Of a DNA stretch of 29,569 nt, positions 16,187-23,890 are shown piece after piece. The notes under the pieces were generated by a model. It was not told the origin of the DNA. It searched no databases and saw only the letters and a list, made by a program, of their open reading frames with translations. The stretch's first letter is position 1, and every line of letters starts with the position of its first letter. Source of the stretch: an uncultured Porphyromonadaceae bacterium (GTDB taxonomy: Bacteria; Bacteroidota; Bacteroidia; Bacteroidales; Muribaculaceae); NCBI GenBank assembly GCA_902495075.1, contig CABUVO010000040.1, positions 1-29,569 on the forward strand. The letters are read 5' to 3'. The position numbers were made by a program, and so were the translations under genes.

Positions 16187-16217
16187 CAAATTTAATGTTA
16201 ATTTCTTAGATTACAAA
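16187..16217 (-). promoter_or_regulatory. tRNA-Ala promoter
   Basis: On the minus strand TTTG (16217-16214), 19 bases, then TAAATTTG (16194-16187) gives a full match to the Bacteroides consensus. The predicted start is about 8-10 bases before the mature tRNA end. Confidence 0.65.
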
Positions 16218-16292
16218 ATTATTTGAAAAAATTTTATTTTTAATTCCTATTCATATTCATATTCTCAACCCTATTCTCAACTGGTTTATTTT

Positions 16293-17888
16293 TTATTTGA
16301 AGGTGTCGGGAAGGTCGTTTTCGTAAAGGACAGTATCGCCGGAGCGGAGAAGTGTGGCGAGGAGTTTCTGCGCGTCGTTGAAACTGTCTACGGGATAAAG
16401 ATTCTCTTCATTAAAACCGGTTGCCTTTACACCCTGCATCAATGCATCGCGGTTGTATTCTCCAACAATGATTGCGATGTCAAGGTTTTCACCAATGTGT
16501 CTGCCGAGCGTCTTGTTGAGGTTATATTGCTCAGAACCGAGTTCGATCATTCCCGGAGTGACGATGATGCGTTTACCGCCGGTGAAGTGCGAGAGAACGT
16601 CGACAGCCATCTTCGATCCTGCCGGATTTGAGTTGAAGGCGTCATCGATTATTGTTACCCCGCCGGGTGTCTGTTTGATGCTGAGTCGGTGCTCAACCTG
16701 CTCGATGGATCCTACAGCATAACGTATTTTTTCTGTGTCAACACCGAGTGCCAGGGCTATACATACGGCACCCAACAGGTCGGATACATTGCATTCGCCA
16801 AGGAGGCGCGTCTCCAATGGCAAGCTGAAGCCATTTGGACCTTCTACGGTAAAGGCTGTGCCGTTCGGGGTGTATTTTACGTCTACCGCGCGATAATCTG
16901 CAAAATCAGGATTTGTCACGGCATAGCGTATTGTCTCGACATTGTTGACTTCCCGGTTGGCACACATCTCGAAATCATTGTTGATGACAGCGAGACCATC
17001 TGCGGGAAGTGAGTCTATCAGTTCGAATTTTGTTGACTGCACATTCTCTATTGTCTTGAAGGATTCCAAATGCATTGGTCCAACAGCTGTGACTATACCC
17101 ATCTGAGGATGCACGATGTCACAAATTTCTTTGATGTCTCCTTTCTGTTTTGCTCCCATCTCGCAGATGAAAACTTCATTATACGGTTTCATGTATTCGC
17201 GAATCGTGCGCACAACGCCCATCGGAGTGTTGAAGGAGCCCGGAGTCATCAGTACATCATATTTTTCAGAGAGAATGCGATGAAGATAATGTTTTGTGCT
17301 CGTTTTGCCATAGGAGCCGGTAATGCCTATGATCTTGAGATCGGGCATGGAGCGCAGGATTCTTTTTGCATCGCGCACGTAACGTTGCTGGATCATTTTC
17401 TCTACCGGCATCAGTATTATATCAGCCAGGATCATCGGTGCGAAAGAGCAGATGGAAACAAGAAGCAGGAATCCGAGAATTATGGTTGAGGGTGCGTAAC
17501 CATCCCAGGTTTCTTTATGGGCGCCGACGAGAATCATTGCCAGGTATCCTCCGAGAGCCAGAAGTGCGGTGACGGAATAAAGACGCCATACTCTCTTTGT
17601 GAACACGAGTGGTTTTTTGTATTTACGTTTGAGGATAATCCATATCTTTGCGAGAACAACCAGCACTACAACCATTGCCGAGAGTGGAGCTATCAGAAGA
17701 GTGGAGAAAATCAGGAAAAGGCATGCTACATCAACAAGGCGCCACGCCGAGCCCATATTTCCTTTGAGCCATTTCCAATATCGGGGAATACGGTAAGAGT
17801 TCTGCTGAAACATCTGAATCTCAAACTTAAAATTCAGAATCATATATATGCCGCAGATGGCATAGATAACTATATAGTAGGGAGACAT
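16293..17888 (-). CDS. Membrane-anchored MurF-like Mur ligase
   Basis: The 531-residue protein starts with about 160 residues containing roughly five membrane segments (for example LFLIFSTLLIAPLSAMVVVL and IILGFLLLVSICSFAPMI). A complete Mur ligase follows: P-loop GITGSYGKTSTK (about residue 188), EMGAKQKGDI, NNDFE, the central-domain region LLGECNVSDLLGA, and IDDAFNSNPAGS of MurF-type enzymes, ending VLYENDLPDTF. MurF adds D-Ala-D-Ala to UDP-MurNAc-tripeptide in the cytoplasm and is normally about 430-460 residues and soluble. The membrane half makes this a distinct subfamily, perhaps acting on a lipid-linked or related substrate. Whether it is the cell's essential MurF cannot be told from this window. 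Confidence 0.8.
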   Translation of the reverse strand: MSPYYIVIYAICGIYMILNFKFEIQMFQQNSYRIPRYWKWLKGNMGSAWRLVDVACLFLIFSTLLIAPLSAMVVVLVVLAKIWIILKRKYKKPLVFTKRVWRLYSVTALLALGGYLAMILVGAHKETWDGYAPSTIILGFLLLVSICSFAPMILADIILMPVEKMIQQRYVRDAKRILRSMPDLKIIGITGSYGKTSTKHYLHRILSEKYDVLMTPGSFNTPMGVVRTIREYMKPYNEVFICEMGAKQKGDIKEICDIVHPQMGIVTAVGPMHLESFKTIENVQSTKFELIDSLPADGLAVINNDFEMCANREVNNVETIRYAVTNPDFADYRAVDVKYTPNGTAFTVEGPNGFSLPLETRLLGECNVSDLLGAVCIALALGVDTEKIRYAVGSIEQVEHRLSIKQTPGGVTIIDDAFNSNPAGSKMAVDVLSHFTGGKRIIVTPGMIELGSEQYNLNKTLGRHIGENLDIAIIVGEYNRDALMQGVKATGFNEENLYPVDSFNDAQKLLATLLRSGDTVLYENDLPDTFK

Positions 17889-17894
17889 TTTGTT

Positions 17895-17926
17895 AATGTG
17901 TAATGTTTAATGTGTAATGTTTAATT
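17895..17926. repeat. Heptad tandem repeat (site 2 of 3)
   Basis: Four 7-bp units alternate AATGTGT and AATGTTT from 17895 to 17922. They fill the gap between the hydrolase and MurF-like genes, and the hydrolase TAA stop (17921-17923 on the minus strand) is formed within the repeat. Confidence 0.8.
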
Positions 17927-18691
17927 GGAGAGGAGGAAATTGCGGATTACGGCGCGGAAGCCCCCAGGATTGTCAAGGAAGGAGTAGTGTCCGCATCCCT
18001 GCCAGCTTACAAGCCCGGCATCCGGTATCAGCTTTTCCATTAGTTTTGCATCTGCCATCGGGGTGGCTTTGTCTTCTTCTCCCCAGAGCAGAAGGGTGGA
18101 AGCCTTAATTAACGGCAGTCGATCCGTTAGGTCTTCGTTCACACAACGGCTCATCACCGCGCGCATCATGGGGGAGGAGTTCCGGTAGTCTGCCGATCCC
18201 GCTTTCCCTCGCCATGCGTCAATCATTTTTCCACCTTGCTTTTTGCCGAATACCAACGGAAGAATCTTCTTGGCGGTCTTGAAGCTATAGACTTTAAGAT
18301 AATATTTCAAAGGACGTTTAGGTTTTATGCCTGCCGCATCGACCAGTACCATCCGACTTATCGGATTGCGAGACGCCATAAGGATTGATATACGTCCGCC
18401 AAACGAATGACCTATCAATACCGGATCAGAAATGCCAATACGAGTTATGAAACGCTCCATGAGGTGTGTGTAATCATTGACACCCCATGCTGTTGGAGGT
18501 TCCTGGCTCGTGCCGTGTCCCGGTAGATCCACATTAAAAACGCGCATGTTTCCGTTGAGGGCGTTGGCTATGGATCTGACCGTGGTGTGATCGCATCCCC
18601 ACCCGTGCATCAACAGGACAGGAGCTCCATTTTCCGGTCCTGTCACCTCGTAATGCAGCTTCATGCCGTCTATTTCTATATCGTTTTCCAT
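17921..18691 (-). CDS. Alpha/beta hydrolase
   Basis: A cytoplasmic alpha/beta-hydrolase of about 256 residues. The oxyanion-hole segment is LLMHGWGCDH, the nucleophile elbow is LIGHSFGGRIS, the acid is in LLWGEEDKATPM, and the catalytic His is in GCGHYSFLDNPGGF. The family covers esterases, lipases and C-C hydrolases, and the substrate is unknown. I chose the ATG giving MENDIEIDGMKLHYE; ATGs at 18703 and 18739 are in frame, the last overlapping the MATE gene by 23 bases. A TAATTTTG element over the MATE stop (18719-18712, minus strand) would start an mRNA just before the chosen start. Confidence 0.85.
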   Translation of the reverse strand: MENDIEIDGMKLHYEVTGPENGAPVLLMHGWGCDHTTVRSIANALNGNMRVFNVDLPGHGTSQEPPTAWGVNDYTHLMERFITRIGISDPVLIGHSFGGRISILMASRNPISRMVLVDAAGIKPKRPLKYYLKVYSFKTAKKILPLVFGKKQGGKMIDAWRGKAGSADYRNSSPMMRAVMSRCVNEDLTDRLPLIKASTLLLWGEEDKATPMADAKLMEKLIPDAGLVSWQGCGHYSFLDNPGGFRAVIRNFLLSN

Positions 18692-18716
18692 ATTAGAAAT
18701 CATGATTTGTGCAAAA

Positions 18717-20078
18717 TTAGTGAATTTTTTTGGTTTCATCCATATTACGGATCATTTGTGGAAACTGAATTGCCAGTCCGATGCCCCGCACAGCCAGGAA
18801 AGAGAGGAAGGCAACCCAAAGCATTCTGTTCCCAAACACGGGATATATTTCGAACGGGTGTATTTCCATGCCTGCTGTCACAACGATAGCAAAAGTAAGA
18901 ATCGCCATAAGGGTAGTGACGAACATTCGGCGTGTTGCAGTGAGTCCGATGAAAAAACCATCATAGATGAATGCCCAAACTGCTACGGGTGGCAGCAGCC
19001 ATAAAAACAGGCTCATTTCCGAGACCTCTCTCCGCACCGCCTCAACATCGGTAAGCATAGCCGTGATGGAGTTCGCTCCGCAGAGGTAGATAACGAAAAA
19101 GAGAGTTGCCATAGCTGCCGACCATGAAAGCAGTCTGCGTGAAATGGAACGTAATCCGGAGAAATCGGCGGCTCCGGAGCTTTTACCGATAAGGGCTTCA
19201 CCCGCAAAAGAGAAGCCATCCATGAAATATGAGAAGAAGAGGAAAAACTGGAGCATTATGGTGTTGACTGCCATTGTCAGGTCGCCCATTCTGGCTCCTA
19301 TGGCTGTTACCGAAAGAGAGACTCCCATTATGCACGCCGACCTCAGGAAGAGATCTGAACTCACCCTGAAGAATTTTCCGAAACCTCCGCCATGGAATAC
19401 TCTCTTGATATCGGGATGAAGTGACACTCTTTTGGAATACATTGCCACTATCAATGCAGAGAGTAATAATCCGGTCCAGTTGGCGGTAAGGGTGCCATAT
19501 GCCACTCCTGCGAAACCGGCATCAAGAGCGTACACAGCGATAAGGCTTGCCGCCACGTTGAGAAGGTTCATGGAGATGGAAATGATCATGGGTCGCACCG
19601 TGTCCTGCATGCCGATGAACCATCCGTTGATTGAGAGTGTGATGAGAAGAGGGGGAATTCCCCATACACAGATAAAGAAATATTCCGAAGCAGCGAGAGC
19701 AACCTCATTGCCGGGAGATATTATATCCAGAAAAATATTGAGTAGCGGCTGGCGCACAGAGATTACGAACAGACCGAGTAATGATGCGAGACCTATGGCA
19801 CGCCAGAAAATTATATTCACGGCCCCCTCTTTTTTTGAGCCGAAGGCTTCCGCCGTAAGCCCGGTAGTGCCCATTCTCAGAAAGCCGCAGAGCCAGAGAA
19901 TGACATTGAAAACCGTTCCTCCCGCGGCTACGGCTGCAAGGAATATCTCGCTTCCGAGATGTCCGGTAATGGCTGTGTCGCAGAGCCCTAAGAGGGGCAC
20001 TGTGATATTGCTTGCTATTGCCGGGAGCGCAAGGCGAAGGATTGTCTTGTCGGCAGGTATGAGACGGAATGTTTTCAC
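18717..20078 (-). CDS. MATE-family efflux transporter (DinF-like)
   Basis: A 453-residue inner-membrane protein with about 12 membrane segments. LALPAIASNITVPLLGLCDTAITGHLGS at the N-terminus and GTTGLTAEAFG, then SINGWFIGMQDTVRPM, are typical of DinF-type MATE transporters, which export drugs or metabolites using Na+ or H+ gradients. The start codon is GTG (20078-20076), and TAATTTTG (20091-20084, minus strand) ends only 5 bases before it, so the mRNA may be nearly leaderless. No in-frame ATG lies close by. It is divergent from recJ, which is suggestive because dinF genes are often damage-inducible, but no SOS box was seen. Confidence 0.88.
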   Translation of the reverse strand: MKTFRLIPADKTILRLALPAIASNITVPLLGLCDTAITGHLGSEIFLAAVAAGGTVFNVILWLCGFLRMGTTGLTAEAFGSKKEGAVNIIFWRAIGLASLLGLFVISVRQPLLNIFLDIISPGNEVALAASEYFFICVWGIPPLLITLSINGWFIGMQDTVRPMIISISMNLLNVAASLIAVYALDAGFAGVAYGTLTANWTGLLLSALIVAMYSKRVSLHPDIKRVFHGGGFGKFFRVSSDLFLRSACIMGVSLSVTAIGARMGDLTMAVNTIMLQFFLFFSYFMDGFSFAGEALIGKSSGAADFSGLRSISRRLLSWSAAMATLFFVIYLCGANSITAMLTDVEAVRREVSEMSLFLWLLPPVAVWAFIYDGFFIGLTATRRMFVTTLMAILTFAIVVTAGMEIHPFEIYPVFGNRMLWVAFLSFLAVRGIGLAIQFPQMIRNMDETKKIH

Positions 20079-20132
20079 GATTGCAAAATTAATAAATAAG
20101 AGTTAAAGATGGTAATAAAACTGCGCATGATA

Positions 20133-20164
20133 TTTGCTCTTTCGGAAATTATTCGTTAATTTTG
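20133..20164 (+). promoter_or_regulatory. recJ-recQ promoter
   Basis: TTTG (20133-20136), 20 bases, TAATTTTG (20157-20164): a full consensus match. The start is predicted near 20170, downstream of the ATG at 20134, which excludes that ATG as the recJ start. Confidence 0.7.
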
Positions 20165-20184
20165 TAAGAATTTGTGAACAAAGC

Positions 20185-20193
20185 AAGGGAGGA
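20185..20193 (+). promoter_or_regulatory. Strong Shine-Dalgarno site of recJ
   Basis: AAGGGAGGA lies 6 bases before the ATG at 20200. It decides the recJ start and is unusual here, since most starts in the window lack such a site. Confidence 0.75.
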
Positions 20194-20199
20194 CAAGCA

Positions 20200-21939
20200 A
20201 TGACTGGAAAATGGAATTATCAACCCCTGACGCATCAGGAGAAACGTGAAACCGAGACGCTCGCCGAGCATGTCGGCGGCAATGAGGTTGTCGCGGAGTT
20301 GCTGATACGCCGCGGTGTTACCACTGCGGAAGAGGCTGACCATTTCTTCTCACCCTCTCTTTCCCAGCTTCACGATCCATTCCTGATGAATGATATGGAT
20401 CGTGCTGTGAATCGTCTTAACAAGGCGATGGGTGCCAAAGAGCGCATAATGATTTACGGAGATTATGACGTAGACGGCGTGACGGCAGTGGCTCTTGTTT
20501 ATAAATATCTCCAGAACTATTATTCGAATGTGGAATACTATATCCCTACCCGCTATGAGGAGGGATATGGCATCTCGCTCAAGAGCATAGATTATGCTGC
20601 CGAGAACGGGGTGAAGCTTGTGATCGTGCTTGACTGCGGCATTAAGGCAATAGACGAGATTGCATATGCCAAGAAAAAAGGTGTTGACTTCATTATCTGC
20701 GACCATCATATGCCAGATGAGGTGCTGCCCGAGGCGGCAGCCATCCTCAATCCCAAGATGCCGGATTCCACTTATCCCTGCCCATATCTCAGCGGTTGTG
20801 GCGTAGGTTTCAAATTCATGCAGGCGTTTGCCATGAGCAACGGACTTTCGAATCATAACGAACTCGATTCGCTTCTTGACCTCGTGGCTGTGAGTATAGC
20901 TGCCGACATTGTTCCGATAGTTGGGGAGAACAGGGTGATGGCGCATTATGGATTGCGTCGCCTTAACTCCAATCCGAATCTCGGACTCCGGAGCATTATC
21001 CGTCTATGCAAACTTACCAACAAGGATATTACAATAAGCGACGTGATATTCAAGATAGGTCCGCGTCTTAACGCATCCGGCAGAATGCAAAGCGGTGTGG
21101 AGGCGGTGGATCTTCTTGTAAGCCGTGATCTGCACGATGCATACGAGAAAGGGAAGGACATAGACCAATACAACCGCGACCGCAAGGAACTTGACAAACA
21201 GATCACTCAGGAGGCAAACCGACTCATTGAAAATAATGTGGGTATTGTGCAAGGAAAACGCTCTATCGTGATTTATAATAAAGACTGGCACAAAGGAATT
21301 ATCGGCATAGTGGCGTCGCGACTTACCGAACTATATTATAAACCGGCAGTAGTGTTGACATATTCCAACGGAATGGCAACCGGATCGTCGCGTTCCGTGC
21401 AGGGATTCGATATCTATTCCGCCGTGAATTCCACCCGCGATCTACTTGAGAATTTCGGGGGACACACCTATGCCGTCGGTCTCTCCATGAAGGAGGAGAA
21501 TATTGCGGAGTTCAGCCGCCGATTCGAAAAATATGTAGCCGACAATATTCAGCCCAACCAGTTGTCGCCTCAGCTTGACATTGATGCGGAGATTGAATTT
21601 GCAGACATTACTCCCGAGCTGGTGTCATATCTGAAAAAATTCAATCCGTTCGGACCCGGCAACCAGAAACCCGTGTTCTGCTCACGTAATGTATTTGATT
21701 TCGGCACCAGTAAGCTCGTGGGCAAAAATCTGGAGCATATCAAGCTGGAACTTGAAGACAACAGCACGAGCCATGTGATAAATGCGATTGCCTTCAATAT
21801 GTCGCAATATTTCGAGCATATCCATTCGCATAAGCCGATTGACATATGCTACACCATAGAACAGACTAAAAGATCTAACAATCCCGATTCCATTCAGCTG
21901 ATGATACGCGACATCCGTCCGTCGGCTGATAAGAAATAA
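20200..21939 (+). CDS. recJ: Single-stranded-DNA-specific exonuclease RecJ
   Basis: A DHH-family 5'-to-3' ssDNA exonuclease acting in RecF-pathway recombination and mismatch repair. The 579 residues show the DHH motifs: IYGDYDVDGVTA (about residue 85), VLDCGI, ICDHHMPDE (about 165), LSGCGVGFKF and AADIVPI, then the DHHA1 region GIIGIVASRL with NFGGHTYAVGLSM, and the OB-fold segment FNPFGPGNQKPVF. The ATG at 20200 is preferred over an in-frame ATG at 20134 because it has a strong ribosome site and lies after the predicted transcription start. The stop abuts the recQ start with no gap. Confidence 0.96.
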   Translation: MTGKWNYQPLTHQEKRETETLAEHVGGNEVVAELLIRRGVTTAEEADHFFSPSLSQLHDPFLMNDMDRAVNRLNKAMGAKERIMIYGDYDVDGVTAVALVYKYLQNYYSNVEYYIPTRYEEGYGISLKSIDYAAENGVKLVIVLDCGIKAIDEIAYAKKKGVDFIICDHHMPDEVLPEAAAILNPKMPDSTYPCPYLSGCGVGFKFMQAFAMSNGLSNHNELDSLLDLVAVSIAADIVPIVGENRVMAHYGLRRLNSNPNLGLRSIIRLCKLTNKDITISDVIFKIGPRLNASGRMQSGVEAVDLLVSRDLHDAYEKGKDIDQYNRDRKELDKQITQEANRLIENNVGIVQGKRSIVIYNKDWHKGIIGIVASRLTELYYKPAVVLTYSNGMATGSSRSVQGFDIYSAVNSTRDLLENFGGHTYAVGLSMKEENIAEFSRRFEKYVADNIQPNQLSPQLDIDAEIEFADITPELVSYLKKFNPFGPGNQKPVFCSRNVFDFGTSKLVGKNLEHIKLELEDNSTSHVINAIAFNMSQYFEHIHSHKPIDICYTIEQTKRSNNPDSIQLMIRDIRPSADKK

Positions 21940-23850
21940 ATGGACTCCCGGACCATCCACGACATACTTAAGAAGCATTGGGGGTATGACTCGTTCCGCC
22001 CTTTACAGGAGGATATAATTATGTCTGTCCTGAGTGGACGCGATACGCTCGGACTGATGCCTACCGGGGGCGGAAAGTCGATTACTTTCCAGGTGCCGGC
22101 TTTGGCTTTGCCGGGACTAACAGTAGTCGTGACTCCCTTAATCTCCCTGATGAAAGATCAGGTCGACAATCTTAAACGGCGTCGTGTAAAAGCCGTGTAT
22201 CTTCATTCCGGTATGACGACACGCGAACTTAAGATAGCCCGTGAAAAACTAATGAATGGTGGTGCCAAGCTTCTTTACGTCTCGCCGGAAAGATTGCGTA
22301 ACCAAAGATTTATTCAGGAATTGCGCACAATTGATGTGTCGCTCATAGTAGTAGACGAAGCGCACTGTATTTCACAATGGGGATATGATTTCCGTCCGTC
22401 CTATTTGAATATCAGGTCTCTAAGAAAGCTGTTCCCAAAGATATCCGTGCTTGCCCTCACCGCTACGGCAACTCCTCATGTTGAAGCCGACATTCTGCGG
22501 CAGCTTGAGATGAAAGATCCGGCTGTTTTCCGCATGAGCTTTTCCCGCTCAAATCTCAATTATATAGTCAGACCTACGGAGACAAAAATATATGAGGTGT
22601 TTCATATATTGAGTCGCACCGTCGGCACAGCTATCGTGTATGTGAGGAGTCGCAAGCGCACTCGCGAGATTGCCGAATATCTCGCATCGGCAGGAATTTC
22701 CGCGACATATTATCATGCCGGACTTGATATAATCTTGAAAGAGGAGCGGCAGAACGAATGGCAGCGCGGAGGGGTGAGGGTGATGGTTGCAACCAACGCA
22801 TTCGGTATGGGTATTGACAAACCGGATGTAAGGGTGGTCATACATTTTGATATGCCCCCTTCGCTCGAAGAATATTATCAGGAGGCAGGTCGTGCCGGAA
22901 GAGACGGGAAATTGTCATACGTGGTGCTTTTGACTTCACGGCAGGATTCCTCGTTGCTCAGACGACGGGTCACTGAAGTGTTCCCACCTCGTGATGAGAT
23001 AAAACTGGTTTACGAACGGGTGTGCAATTATCTACACGTAGCGCTCGATGAAGGATATGAGAAACTTGTTGAATTTGATCTGGATCATTTTTGTGAGGTT
23101 TTCAAATATCAGCGTCGCAGATGTCTTGCCTCTCTTCATCTTTTAGGTCAGGCAGGCTATCTTGAATACATGGAGGAGACTGAACGGCGCTCAAGGGTGA
23201 TGATAACCTGCACACGTGAGGAATTATATCATCTCGACAGATTGTCGGGCAACGCAGAGATGGTGCTTTCGAAACTGTTGCGTATGTATTCCGGTCTGTT
23301 TGCGGAATACGTGCATATCGATGAAAGGACGGTCAGCCGAGAGACCGGTCTGGATGAGCGGAAGGTTTACGAGGCTTTACTCGAGCTTGCCAGGGGGAAG
23401 GTGTTGAGCTATGTGCCCCGTTCCCGTTCGCCGTATATGTTTTTCCCTACAGCCCGCGAGGAGAAGAAATATGTTTTGATCGGTAAAAACATATACGAAG
23501 AGCGGAAAGCCGTGATAAGCGCACGCACCGAGGCAATGATAGATTACGGATTCAGCAAAGGGAAATGCCGGGAGAAGATGCTTCTTGAATATTTCGGAGA
23601 AAAGGATGGTTGTGAATGCGGTCGCTGCGATATATGTCGCGATCGGAGAACATCGGTGAAAGGCAGGGATGAGGCGCAACTTACCAAGATTATTGCTTAT
23701 CTTCAGTCTCGCCCAGCCGGTGCGGATGTCAGGATAATGGAGCGTGATCTCCGGATTCCCTCGGCATCACTTTCGGAGTTGTTGTCGTATCTATGCGGGG
23801 AGGGTTTTGCTGAATCGGACAATGGCGTTTATAGGTGGGCTAATGGTTAA
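21940..23850 (+). CDS. recQ: ATP-dependent DNA helicase RecQ
   Basis: A 3'-to-5' superfamily 2 helicase working with RecJ in DNA repair. The 636 residues contain motif 0 (FRPLQEDII), Walker A MPTGGGKS (residues 41-47), DEAH in VVDEAHCISQWGYDFRPSY (about 138), LTATATP, ATNAFGMGIDKPDVR and motif VI QEAGRAGRDG. The RecQ zinc-binding Cys cluster (KCREKM...CECGRCDIC, about 543-567) is intact. A short winged-helix-like tail follows, but no clear HRDC domain. The ATG comes directly after the recJ TAA, so the two proteins are translationally linked. Confidence 0.96.
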   Translation: MDSRTIHDILKKHWGYDSFRPLQEDIIMSVLSGRDTLGLMPTGGGKSITFQVPALALPGLTVVVTPLISLMKDQVDNLKRRRVKAVYLHSGMTTRELKIAREKLMNGGAKLLYVSPERLRNQRFIQELRTIDVSLIVVDEAHCISQWGYDFRPSYLNIRSLRKLFPKISVLALTATATPHVEADILRQLEMKDPAVFRMSFSRSNLNYIVRPTETKIYEVFHILSRTVGTAIVYVRSRKRTREIAEYLASAGISATYYHAGLDIILKEERQNEWQRGGVRVMVATNAFGMGIDKPDVRVVIHFDMPPSLEEYYQEAGRAGRDGKLSYVVLLTSRQDSSLLRRRVTEVFPPRDEIKLVYERVCNYLHVALDEGYEKLVEFDLDHFCEVFKYQRRRCLASLHLLGQAGYLEYMEETERRSRVMITCTREELYHLDRLSGNAEMVLSKLLRMYSGLFAEYVHIDERTVSRETGLDERKVYEALLELARGKVLSYVPRSRSPYMFFPTAREEKKYVLIGKNIYEERKAVISARTEAMIDYGFSKGKCREKMLLEYFGEKDGCECGRCDICRDRRTSVKGRDEAQLTKIIAYLQSRPAGADVRIMERDLRIPSASLSELLSYLCGEGFAESDNGVYRWANG

Positions 23851-23856
23851 TAATTT

Positions 23857-23884
23857 CACATTTAACATTTCACATTTAACATTA
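23857..23884. repeat. Heptad tandem repeat (site 3 of 3)
   Basis: Four units CACATTT-AACATTT-CACATTT-AACATTA fill the gap between the recQ stop and the umuC start. Relative to transcription they have the same strand sense as sites 1 and 2. Confidence 0.8.
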
Positions 23885-23890
23885 ATAATC

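Noticed and set aside
20134..20199. Longer recJ start at the ATG at 20134
   Set aside because: It lies upstream of the predicted transcription start, within the promoter, and would add 22 residues without family similarity. The ATG at 20200 has a strong ribosome site.
23744..23890. Longer umuC frame beginning inside recQ
   Set aside because: The extra residues come from the recQ 3' end in another frame and from the heptad repeat. UmuC similarity and normal length begin at the GTG at 23891.
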